A DNA stretch of 64,000 nt, taken from the NCBI GenBank assembly GCA_038226665.1, contig JBBRQI010000008.1:1-64000 (forward strand), in the 5' to 3' direction. Made by a program: the position numbers and the translations under genes. Shown here piece after piece: positions 55,262-62,574 of the stretch (the stretch's first letter is position 1; every line of letters begins with the position of its first letter). The DNA comes from SZAS-103 sp038226665 (GTDB lineage: Bacteria > Pseudomonadota > Gammaproteobacteria > Xanthomonadales > Xanthomonadaceae). Under the pieces are notes generated by a model. That model saw nothing but the letters and a program-made list of their open reading frames with translations, ran no database searches and was not told the origin of the DNA.

Positions 55262-55680
55262 TGATGGCTGATGTCCGCATCCACGCTGTCGCCGCCGGCT
55301 TTGCCGTCGCGGCCGTAACTCATGAGGTCGAACGGACCGCTCGCGCCGGGCACGTGGTATTCGAGCGGGTGTCCCCACGGATCCTTGAGCTCCTGCTCTT
55401 TCGCATAGGGGCCGAGCCAGCCGGCGCTGTTGCCCGGCGCCTTGACCAGCGCTCCGAGATCCGGCGGCAGGCTGCCGACATCCTGCTGGTAATTCTCGAT
55501 CTTGCTGGCGATCGTATCGACCTGCGATTTCGCGAGCTTGAACTTGCCCTGGTCGGATGCGCCGAGGATGCGGCCGCCGACGAAGGTCGCTATCAAGCCG
55601 ATCAGCACGATCACGATCATGATTTCCATCAGCGTAAACCCGCCTTGTGCAGCGGACGTGGGTGATTTGTCGAACTTCAT
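55258..55680 (-). CDS. gspG: Type II secretion major pseudopilin GspG
   Basis: The 140-residue precursor MKFDKSPTSAAQGG-FTLMEIMIVIVLIGLIATFV is cleaved by PilD after Gly. The GspG body is canonical: VGGRILGASDQGKFKLAKSQ, ENYQQDVGSLPP, LKDPWGHPLEYHVPG and the calcium-site loop MSYGRDGKAGGDS. A TTG nine bases earlier overlaps the gspF stop, but ATG 55680 fits the family better. Confidence 0.96.
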   Translation of the reverse strand: MKFDKSPTSAAQGGFTLMEIMIVIVLIGLIATFVGGRILGASDQGKFKLAKSQVDTIASKIENYQQDVGSLPPDLGALVKAPGNSAGWLGPYAKEQELKDPWGHPLEYHVPGASGPFDLMSYGRDGKAGGDSVDADISHQ

Positions 55681-55685
55681 TGGCT

Positions 55686-56903
55686 TCAACCTATCGAGGA
55701 AGTGAGGTCGTAAAGTGGGGTAAGGATTGCGAGGATGACGGTGCCGACCACGATGCTCATCGCAATGGTCAGCATCGGCACGAGCGCGGTGAGGAAACGA
55801 TCCATCGCCTGCGCGGTTTCGCGGTCGAAGGTATCGGCGACTTTCAGCAGCATGCCGTCGAGTTCGCCGGATTCCTCGCCGACCTGCACCATCTGCACGG
55901 CGAGGCGCGGAAACACTTCGCGCTTCGCCAGCGCATGCGCGAGGCCGCTGCCGGTCTTGACCTCTTCGGTGACGACCTCGACCGCTTCGGCAAGCACGCG
56001 GTTGCCGAGCACGTTGCGCGCGATGGCCAGCGATTGCAGCAGCGGCACGCCGTTCTTCACCAGCGTGCCGAGCGTGCGCGCGAGTCGCGCGGTTTCAAGG
56101 CGCGCAATCAGCGAGCCGAGCAGTTTCCGGCGCAGCATCCATGCATCCAGCGTGCGCCGCCAGGCAGGGTCGCGACGCTTGCGATCGAGCCACGTCAGCA
56201 ACACGATCAACACGATCGGAATCAGCCACCAGAATGCGCGCACCGCGTTGCCCAGGCCAAGCACCACCTGCGTCAGCAGCGGCAATTGCGCGCCGAGTCC
56301 TTCGTACATCTGCTGGAACTGCGGCACGACGTAACCAAGCAGGAACAGGATCGACAGCGAAATCATCGTGACCAGGATCGCCGGATAGATCAGCGCATTC
56401 ACCACGCGCGCACGCAAGGCGCGGCTGCGGTCGAGGTAATCGGCGAGTCGCGTGAGCGTTTCGTGCAGGCTGCCGCCGACCTCGCCTGCGCGTACCGTGC
56501 TCACGTACAGTCGCGAAAACACCCCGTGTTGTTGTTCCATCGCGGCCGACAGCGAGATGCCGCCGCGCACCGCGTCGCGCACGTTCGCGATGGTTTTTTT
56601 CGCTTCGGCGGATTCCGGAAGATCGAGCAAGATGGCGAGCGCACGATCGAGCGGCTGGCCGGCGCCGAGCAGCGTCGCGAGTTGTTCGGTGAATTGCTGG
56701 ATCTGTTCCGGGGTGAGCGCCTTGCGCTGGAACAGGTTCGTCCAGCTCGCGGCCGCTGCAATCTCATCGGTACGCCGAGCCTCGACCGGGATGTGCCCGG
56801 CTTCCTGCAGCTTGCCGATCACTTCCTCCGCGCTCGCGGCTTCCATCTGACCTTGCAGGGATTCGCCGGTTGCGCTCAATGCCTGGTAACGGAACTGCGC
56901 CAT
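55686..56903 (-). CDS. gspF: Type II secretion inner-membrane platform protein GspF
   Basis: The 405 residues (MAQFRYQALSATGESLQG) contain two T2SSF domains, FTEQLATLLGAGQPLDRAL in the first and TARLARTLGTLVKNGVPLLQSL in the second, and three membrane segments. It is the T2SS counterpart of PilC in this window. ATG 56903 overlaps the gspE stop (TGATG). Confidence 0.96.
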   Translation of the reverse strand: MAQFRYQALSATGESLQGQMEAASAEEVIGKLQEAGHIPVEARRTDEIAAAASWTNLFQRKALTPEQIQQFTEQLATLLGAGQPLDRALAILLDLPESAEAKKTIANVRDAVRGGISLSAAMEQQHGVFSRLYVSTVRAGEVGGSLHETLTRLADYLDRSRALRARVVNALIYPAILVTMISLSILFLLGYVVPQFQQMYEGLGAQLPLLTQVVLGLGNAVRAFWWLIPIVLIVLLTWLDRKRRDPAWRRTLDAWMLRRKLLGSLIARLETARLARTLGTLVKNGVPLLQSLAIARNVLGNRVLAEAVEVVTEEVKTGSGLAHALAKREVFPRLAVQMVQVGEESGELDGMLLKVADTFDRETAQAMDRFLTALVPMLTIAMSIVVGTVILAILTPLYDLTSSIG

Positions 56904-58699
56904 CAAGCTTCCGTGCACACTCTAAGCACTTCCTCGATCGTGGTCATGCCGAGCAGCGCCTTCACCAAACCATCTTCGTACATCGTGCGCATGCCTTCGG
57001 CGCGCGCGGCGGATTCAAGTTCGCCCATGCCGGCGCGCTGCATCACGAGGCGGCGCAGCGAATCGGTCATCACCAGGAATTCCATGATCGTGGTGCGACC
57101 GAGATAGCCGGTTGGCGTGAGCGCGGAGGGTTTCGGTCGCGACAGATAAATCGTGCCTTCGGGCTGCAGCTTGCGCAGGCCGAATTCCTCGATGACTTCC
57201 GGCAATGGTTCGTAGCGTTCGGCATGCGTGGCTTCGATCCGCCGCACGAGACGCTGCGCGAGGATGCCATTCACTGTGGAAGTGAGCAGGTAGTCCTCGA
57301 CGCCCATGTCGAGCAATCGGGTGATGCCGCCGGCCGCATTGTTGGTGTGCAATGTCGACAACACAAGGTGACCGGTCAACGCGGACTGGATCGCGATGCG
57401 CGCGGTCTCCAGGTCACGCATTTCACCGATCATGATGATGTCCGGATCCTGGCGCACGATCGAACGCAGCGCCTGCGCGAAGTCCAGGCCGATGGCGGGC
57501 TTGGCCTGGATCTGGTTGACGCCGACGAGCTGGTATTCGACCGGATCCTCGACGGTGATGATCTTCACCGCCGACGTGTTGAGCTGCGACAGCGCGGTGT
57601 ACAGCGTCGTCGTCTTGCCGGAACCGGTCGGACCGGTGACGAGCATGATTCCGTGCGGCTGTTCCAAAACTTTCTTGAATTGCGGCAGGAATTCGTCGGT
57701 GAAGCCGAGCGAGTGGAAGTCGAACACGATCGATTCGCGGTCGAGGATGCGCATGACCACCGATTCGCCGTGCGCGGTCGGCATCGTGCTCACGCGCAGG
57801 TCGAGTTCCTTGCCCTGCACGCGCAACATGATGCGACCGTCCTGCGGCAGGCGGCGCTCGGCGATATTCAGTCGCGCGAGGATCTTGATGCGCGAGATCA
57901 CCGCGGCGGTGAGGTTGGCCGGCGGCGACTCGACTTCCTCGAGCACGCCGTCGATGCGGTAGCGGACTTTCAAGCGGTTCTCGAAGGGCTCGATGTGGAT
58001 GTCGGATGCCCTTGCTTCGACAGCGCGCTGGATCACAAGGTTCACCAGCCTGATCACCGGCGCTTCGGACGCGAGATCGCGCAGGTGTTCGACATCGTCC
58101 TCGTCACCGCCGGTCTCGTCGGACAGGTTCTCGACGATCGTGCCCATCGCGCTGCGGCCTTGGCCGTAATAGCGTTCGATCAGGTCGTCGATTTCGGATC
58201 TAAGTCCAATCCGCAAACGCACCGTGCGCCCGGTCGCCAGCGCGACGGCTTCGGCCGGGTAAGGATCCTGCGCGTCGGCGACGAGCAAGTCGAGTGTTTC
58301 GGATTCGGTGTCTTCGCCGATCGGGCAGGCATGGTGCTGTTTCAGGAAGCGGATCGAGATCTGCACCGCAGGCGGCGCATCGGGACAATCGCGCGCGGCG
58401 ATCAACGGCAGGTCAAGGACTTCGGCGCTGGCCTCGGCGATGTCGCGCTCTGACACCATGCCGAGTCGCGAAAGCAGCGAGGAAACTGTGCCGCCGGATT
58501 CCTCCTGCAGACGCCGCACGCGGCCGAGGTCGGCGTCTTTCAGGCGACCGCGACGCAGCAGCGCATCGACGATGCGTCCGTCGAGCCCGTCGGGAAGGGC
58601 ATCAGCCGCGACATGCTGCATGTCTTCGATCGCAACGTGGTTTCGTGCGGCTGGTTCGATTGCTGCCGGTCCGGTTGTTGCTGGGCTCACGCCGTGCAT
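56903..58699 (-). CDS. gspE: Type II secretion ATPase GspE lacking the zinc tetracysteine
   Basis: GspE drives pseudopilus assembly. The 598-residue protein has an N-terminal GspL-binding region, Walker A GPTGSGKTTT, Asp box DPVEYQLVGVNQIQ, Walker B DPDIIMIGEMRD and STLHTNNA. The region that normally carries CxxC...CxxC zinc ligands reads RRIEATHAERYEPLP ... RPKPSALTPTGYLGRTT and contains no cysteine. ATG 58699 (MHGVSPATTG) is a choice; GTG 58690 is also possible and no SD settles it. A TGcTACAGT extended -10-like sequence lies at 58720-58728. First gene of the gsp operon. Confidence 0.94.
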   Translation of the reverse strand: MHGVSPATTGPAAIEPAARNHVAIEDMQHVAADALPDGLDGRIVDALLRRGRLKDADLGRVRRLQEESGGTVSSLLSRLGMVSERDIAEASAEVLDLPLIAARDCPDAPPAVQISIRFLKQHHACPIGEDTESETLDLLVADAQDPYPAEAVALATGRTVRLRIGLRSEIDDLIERYYGQGRSAMGTIVENLSDETGGDEDDVEHLRDLASEAPVIRLVNLVIQRAVEARASDIHIEPFENRLKVRYRIDGVLEEVESPPANLTAAVISRIKILARLNIAERRLPQDGRIMLRVQGKELDLRVSTMPTAHGESVVMRILDRESIVFDFHSLGFTDEFLPQFKKVLEQPHGIMLVTGPTGSGKTTTLYTALSQLNTSAVKIITVEDPVEYQLVGVNQIQAKPAIGLDFAQALRSIVRQDPDIIMIGEMRDLETARIAIQSALTGHLVLSTLHTNNAAGGITRLLDMGVEDYLLTSTVNGILAQRLVRRIEATHAERYEPLPEVIEEFGLRKLQPEGTIYLSRPKPSALTPTGYLGRTTIMEFLVMTDSLRRLVMQRAGMGELESAARAEGMRTMYEDGLVKALLGMTTIEEVLRVCTEA

Positions 58700-58924
58700 C
58701 CGCAGTTGGTTCGGTGCGCACTGTAGCAGTCGGCCGCGCCGGCCCGCATGAACACGGCGCACAGTCCGGCTTCCTCCGACTCTCCAGGTATCCCACACCG
58801 GGTAACGGACCCGCGTGCATCAACCGCTCTCGGCGTCCTGCCTACCGCGGCATTCGCACATCCGTGTGCATCAGCCGCTCCCGGCGTCCTGCCTACTGCG
58901 GCATTCGCACATCCGTGTGCATCA
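58700..58924. repeat. gspE upstream spacer with two 51-bp tandem repeats
   Basis: Units 58815-58865 and 58866-58916 are near-identical 51-bp direct repeats, and an 8-bp start of a third copy follows (58917-58924). Each junction contains GCACA-tccg-TGTGC or close to it. They lie between the adhesin terminator and gspE. Because 51 is divisible by three, a plus-strand frame crosses them as a 17-residue repeat, but no gene is credible there. Confidence 0.8.
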
Positions 58925-58959
58925 AAAGAAACAGCGCGACGCGGGAGGGCGTCGCGCTG
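58922..58959 (-). terminator. Rho-independent terminator of the adhesin gene
   Basis: A perfect 11-bp stem CAGCGCGACGC/GCGTCGCGCTG (58949-58959 with 58932-58942) with a six-base loop is followed on the minus strand by TTTCTTTT. It lies 70 bp beyond the adhesin stop. Confidence 0.85.
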
Positions 58960-59028
58960 CTGGGTACCTTCCGACGAACCGAGTTGAGGACGGAGTTTCC
59001 GCCCCTCACTCGCTCGCTCTGTTACGTG

Positions 59029-62000
59029 TTACCAACCCACGCCAAGGCCGGCGCCGAACGTGCTTTCGCCGTTCGAGAACGAGCCGCCGAGGGTGACCGT
59101 GGTGTTCGCCCTGACCAGGCGCTGGTAGCCGATCGACACCGCATCCTCGCCACCCTGGTGGCCATAACCAACGGCCAGACGGTTCGGTGCCTGGATGCCC
59201 GCCGCGCTCGCGGTCATCATGCTCATCGCCGAGCCCATCGCGCCGATGCGGCTGATGCGCTTGTCCTGTACACCGAATTCGTGTTGCAGATTGTCGAAGT
59301 CGGATTGCAGGTTGCTGACGGCGTTGGTCGTGAACGCGTTGGCCGACGCCAGTGTTGCAGCATCGCCGGCCTGCATTTGCGCCAGGTTGGTCGCATCGTG
59401 GGCGCCTGTGCCTGCAGCGACATTGGTGACGCGCCGTTCGTTGTCGACGCTGCCCACCGAGACGGTATTGGCCTGGTCGGCAACCGAATTCGCGCCGAGC
59501 GCCACCGAGTTGGCCGCGGTCGCCCGCGCGTTATAACCGTCGGCCGTGCTCGAAGCGCCGCTGGAGGTAGCCAAGCCGCCCGAGGCCACCGAATGCGCGC
59601 CGCTTGCGTTCGCATCGTCGGTGCCGTCCGCCGCACCCGATGCCTTGAAGTAATGCGTGGCCGTAGCGACGCCGGAAGAGATCGCGTCCAACTGCTCGAT
59701 CGTCGCCGCGTCGTGCGCCTGGGTGCCATCGGCGACGTTGGTGATTTGCCGATAGGTACCGCTTGCCGCATCGCCCACCGAGACGCTGTTGGCGCGATCC
59801 GCGATAGAGCCCGCGCCGAGCGCGACCGAGTTGGTCGCATCGACGTTCACCGTCGCGCCGGCACCGACTGCGGTGCTGTTGTCGGCGCCTACCACCGCGC
59901 CCGCGCCGAATGCGCTGTCACCCGTTCCGACAGCTGTCGCACCGGTACCGAACGAACTCGAGTTGGTCCCAGTCGCGGAGGATCCCCTGCCGAATGCGGA
60001 CGCTCCGATTCCGGTGGCCATGGAGGCATAACCATTGGCGGTGCTGTTGAAGCCAGACGCCGTGGCGGCCGAACCGGTGGCCGTACTGTAATCGCCACTG
60101 GCAACACTGAAAGAACCGATCGCTGTGGACTGGTAACCCGAAGAGCTGCTACCAATGCCCATGGCGGCGCTGAAATCGCCGGCAGCCGTACTGTGGGCAC
60201 CGATCGCGTCGCTTCCCAGGCCATACGCGGCACTGTAGGCACCGAATGCCATGCTGAAGGTTCCGACTGACTGCGCCTTGAACCCCGTCGCGATGGAGTT
60301 GTCCCCTGTAGCGACGCTGCGCGCGCCGAGGGCGACACTGTTAAGACCCAGTGCGGTGGCGAAGGCGCCGTTCGCCGTGCTGAATGCGCCGGTTGCATTG
60401 CTGCGGCGGCCGGTCGCCGTGCTGTCGGTACCGCTGGCGGACGACAGGCTGCCGGTCGCCGTGGCGCCGAACGCAGTGGCGCTGGCATGCTCGCCGGTGG
60501 CGGTGCTGTAATCGCCGGTGGCATTGCTGAAAGCGCCCGACGCGGTCGACCGGATTCCGGCCGAATTGCTCAAGAAACCGTCCGCAGTGCTTTCCTTGCC
60601 GGTTGCAGAGCTGTAGCTGCCGGTGGTGGTCGATCCGTAGCCCGATGCGACAGCGTGGTTGCCGGTGGCGGTGCTGTAGTCGCCGCTCGCATTGCTGAAA
60701 CCGCCACTGGCGCTTGAAGCATTTCCGGAGGCATTGCTGCCGAATCCGAACGCGCTGCTGCTGAACGCGCCGCTCGCGCTGCTCTTGGCGCCGACGGCAG
60801 TGCCATAAGCGAGCGCCGTGCTGGACGCGCCGAGTGCGGTCGAGTTGGCGCCGATTGCATAGGCGTGGTAACCGAATGCACTGGCTGAGTCGCCATAGGC
60901 GACACTGCCCGAGCCTACCGCTGTCGCGCCCGTTCCCTTGGCATAGCTATACGCGCCGGTCGCCGTGCTGAAGTCGCCGGCAGCATTCGCATACGCGCCG
61001 GTAGCCGTACTGTTGATGCCGGTTGCAGTACTGAACGCTCCCGTGGCCGTGCTCTGGTACCCCGAAGCCGTGCTGAGGTTGCCGCTGGCGGTACTGAAGT
61101 CGCCTGAGGAAGTGCTGCTGGCACCATTGGCGGTGGAACCGAAACCCGAAGCGATGCTCGAGGCGCCGGTTGCGGTGCTGTACTTGCCCGACGCGGTGCT
61201 GCCCTTGCCGGTTGCAGTGCTGTACTTGCCCGATGCGGTGCTGCCCGCGCCAGTTGCAGTGCTGTACTTGCCGGTGGCGGTGCTATGCAAGCCGGTGGCG
61301 ACGCTGCCTTGGCCATACGCATTGCTGAAGGCGCCGGTCGCTGTGCTGCCATACCCGTAGGAGTAGCTGTGCGCACCAATGGCGGTGCTGTCATCGCCAA
61401 TGGCGGTGGCAAAGGCACCGTTCGCCGTACTGAAGGCGCCGGTCGCATTGCTGCGGCGGCCGGTCGCCGTGCTGTCGGTACCGCTGGCGCTCGACAGGCT
61501 GCCCGTCGCCGTGGCGCCGAAGGCGGTTGCGCTGGCATGATCGCCGGTGGCGGTGCTGTAATCGCCGGTGGCATTGCTGAATGCGCCTGAAGCGGTCGAC
61601 CGGATTCCGGTCGAGTTGCTCAACAGGCCGTTTGCGGTGCTTTCGAAGCCGGTCGCCGAACTGTAGGAGCCGGTGGCGGTCGATCCAAATCCGGATGCGA
61701 TGCTATGCGAACCAGAGGCAGTGCTGTAGTCGCCGCTGGCATTGCTGTAGGCGCCGATGGCGGTCGAAGCCTTACCCGAAGCGTTGCTGGCGAATCCATT
61801 CGCGGTACTGCCGTACGCTCCGGTGGCGCTGCTCTTGTCGCCGATCGCAGTGCCATTCGCGAACGCCGTGCTCGACGCGCCTAGCGCTGTCGAGTTGTTG
61901 CCGAGTGCGTAAGCGTTGTAACCGAACGCACTGGCCGAGTTGCCGAAGGCGACGCTGTTCGCGCCCGTCGCAGTTGCACCTGTGCCGACAGCGATGCTGT

Positions 62001-62274
62001 ACGCACCCATTGCGGAACTGAAATTGCCAGCAGCCTTGCTATAAAAACCGTTGGCGGTGCTGTAATCACCGCTCGCGTTAGCGCCCCGACCGAATGCTCC
62101 ACTGTATTTGCCGCTGGCGCTGGCGTTGGTTCCGCAGGCCACGGAGTCAAAGCCGGAAGCGGATTCGCCCGAGAAGGTGCCACCGCAAATCTGACCCGCC
62201 CACACGTTGCCGGTCACGCTTCCGACCGCGACCGAAACCGCCAGCGCCAGAAGGCGTTTTTGTGCTGCTTTCAT
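59029..62274 (-). CDS. YadA-like trimeric autotransporter adhesin
   Basis: The 1,081-residue protein is a type Vc secreted surface adhesin. It starts MKAAQKRLLALAVSVAVGS, a signal peptide likely cut at VWA-GQ; GGGAG SD. About 850 residues are 14-residue YadA head repeats (STATGxxSxAxG type). Two neck-like stretches follow (SVSVGDAASGTYRQITNVADG and NTVSVGSVDNERRVTNVAAG), a short coiled stalk (SDFDNLQHEFGVQDKRIS), and the YadA anchor (LAVGYGHQGGEDAVSIGYQ ... ending GVGW). Stalk is very short compared with the head. Long internal repeats exist (see repeat entry). Two cysteines (CGGTFSG and VACG) lie at the distal tip. The gene is the only one in its transcript, with its own terminator. Host or surface target unknown. 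Confidence 0.93.
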   Translation of the reverse strand: MKAAQKRLLALAVSVAVGSVTGNVWAGQICGGTFSGESASGFDSVACGTNASASGKYSGAFGRGANASGDYSTANGFYSKAAGNFSSAMGAYSIAVGTGATATGANSVAFGNSASAFGYNAYALGNNSTALGASSTAFANGTAIGDKSSATGAYGSTANGFASNASGKASTAIGAYSNASGDYSTASGSHSIASGFGSTATGSYSSATGFESTANGLLSNSTGIRSTASGAFSNATGDYSTATGDHASATAFGATATGSLSSASGTDSTATGRRSNATGAFSTANGAFATAIGDDSTAIGAHSYSYGYGSTATGAFSNAYGQGSVATGLHSTATGKYSTATGAGSTASGKYSTATGKGSTASGKYSTATGASSIASGFGSTANGASSTSSGDFSTASGNLSTASGYQSTATGAFSTATGINSTATGAYANAAGDFSTATGAYSYAKGTGATAVGSGSVAYGDSASAFGYHAYAIGANSTALGASSTALAYGTAVGAKSSASGAFSSSAFGFGSNASGNASSASGGFSNASGDYSTATGNHAVASGYGSTTTGSYSSATGKESTADGFLSNSAGIRSTASGAFSNATGDYSTATGEHASATAFGATATGSLSSASGTDSTATGRRSNATGAFSTANGAFATALGLNSVALGARSVATGDNSIATGFKAQSVGTFSMAFGAYSAAYGLGSDAIGAHSTAAGDFSAAMGIGSSSSGYQSTAIGSFSVASGDYSTATGSAATASGFNSTANGYASMATGIGASAFGRGSSATGTNSSSFGTGATAVGTGDSAFGAGAVVGADNSTAVGAGATVNVDATNSVALGAGSIADRANSVSVGDAASGTYRQITNVADGTQAHDAATIEQLDAISSGVATATHYFKASGAADGTDDANASGAHSVASGGLATSSGASSTADGYNARATAANSVALGANSVADQANTVSVGSVDNERRVTNVAAGTGAHDATNLAQMQAGDAATLASANAFTTNAVSNLQSDFDNLQHEFGVQDKRISRIGAMGSAMSMMTASAAGIQAPNRLAVGYGHQGGEDAVSIGYQRLVRANTTVTLGGSFSNGESTFGAGLGVGW
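60330..61965 (-). repeat. Segmental duplication and 42-bp tandem repeats within the adhesin
   Basis: Segments 60330-60915 and 61380-61965 are colinear and highly similar, at a constant offset of 1,050 bp, exactly 25 units of 42 bp (14 residues). Inside the segment between them, 61169-61294 holds three almost identical 42-bp units (starts 61169, 61211, 61253). Both patterns follow the 14-residue protein periodicity. Confidence 0.8.
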
Positions 62275-62574
62275 GTGTTGATCTCCCAGCCGCAATGGCT
62301 GCAATGGTTGATTGAATGAGGTTGCCTCTGGGCAAGCTTTCCCGCAGCACGCACCCCTACGCTTACACAGACACAAAAACGCACCGAGGCGAGCCATGGA
62401 TCAATCCACTCCTCGCCCGCAGCTGGCGTATCTTGGCCCGAACCGTAACACAATCAGGTGCCGGTGCGAGCAGCGAAACGCAAGTTTTCCTGCGGAAAGG
62501 CCATTCTCCGACGCACCGGCTGGCCGGCAGACCCATACCACCTCTGTACGGCGACGCAAGCCGCGATACAGGAC
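62275..62574. other. Spacer between purL and the adhesin gene
   Basis: Apart from the GGGAG SD of the adhesin gene near 62284, the 300 bp contain no credible gene. An in-frame ATG at 62397 would extend the adhesin by 41 residues and bury its signal peptide. No convincing sigma70 promoter or T-tailed hairpin was seen, so the adhesin's start site is unresolved. Confidence 0.5.

Noticed and set aside
58748..58987. 79-codon plus-strand ORF with a 17-residue repeat
   Set aside because: Its repeat is just the 51-bp DNA repeat read in frame; no SD, no conserved feature, and it crosses the adhesin terminator.
58294..60270. 658-codon plus-strand frame across gspE, spacer and adhesin
   Set aside because: Runs antisense to GspE and the YadA anchor and through a terminator; no domain recognised.
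59029..62274. Regular short repeats suggesting a CRISPR array
   Set aside because: The 42-bp period matches the 14-residue YadA head repeat of an intact gene; there are no unique spacers of constant length between identical repeats.
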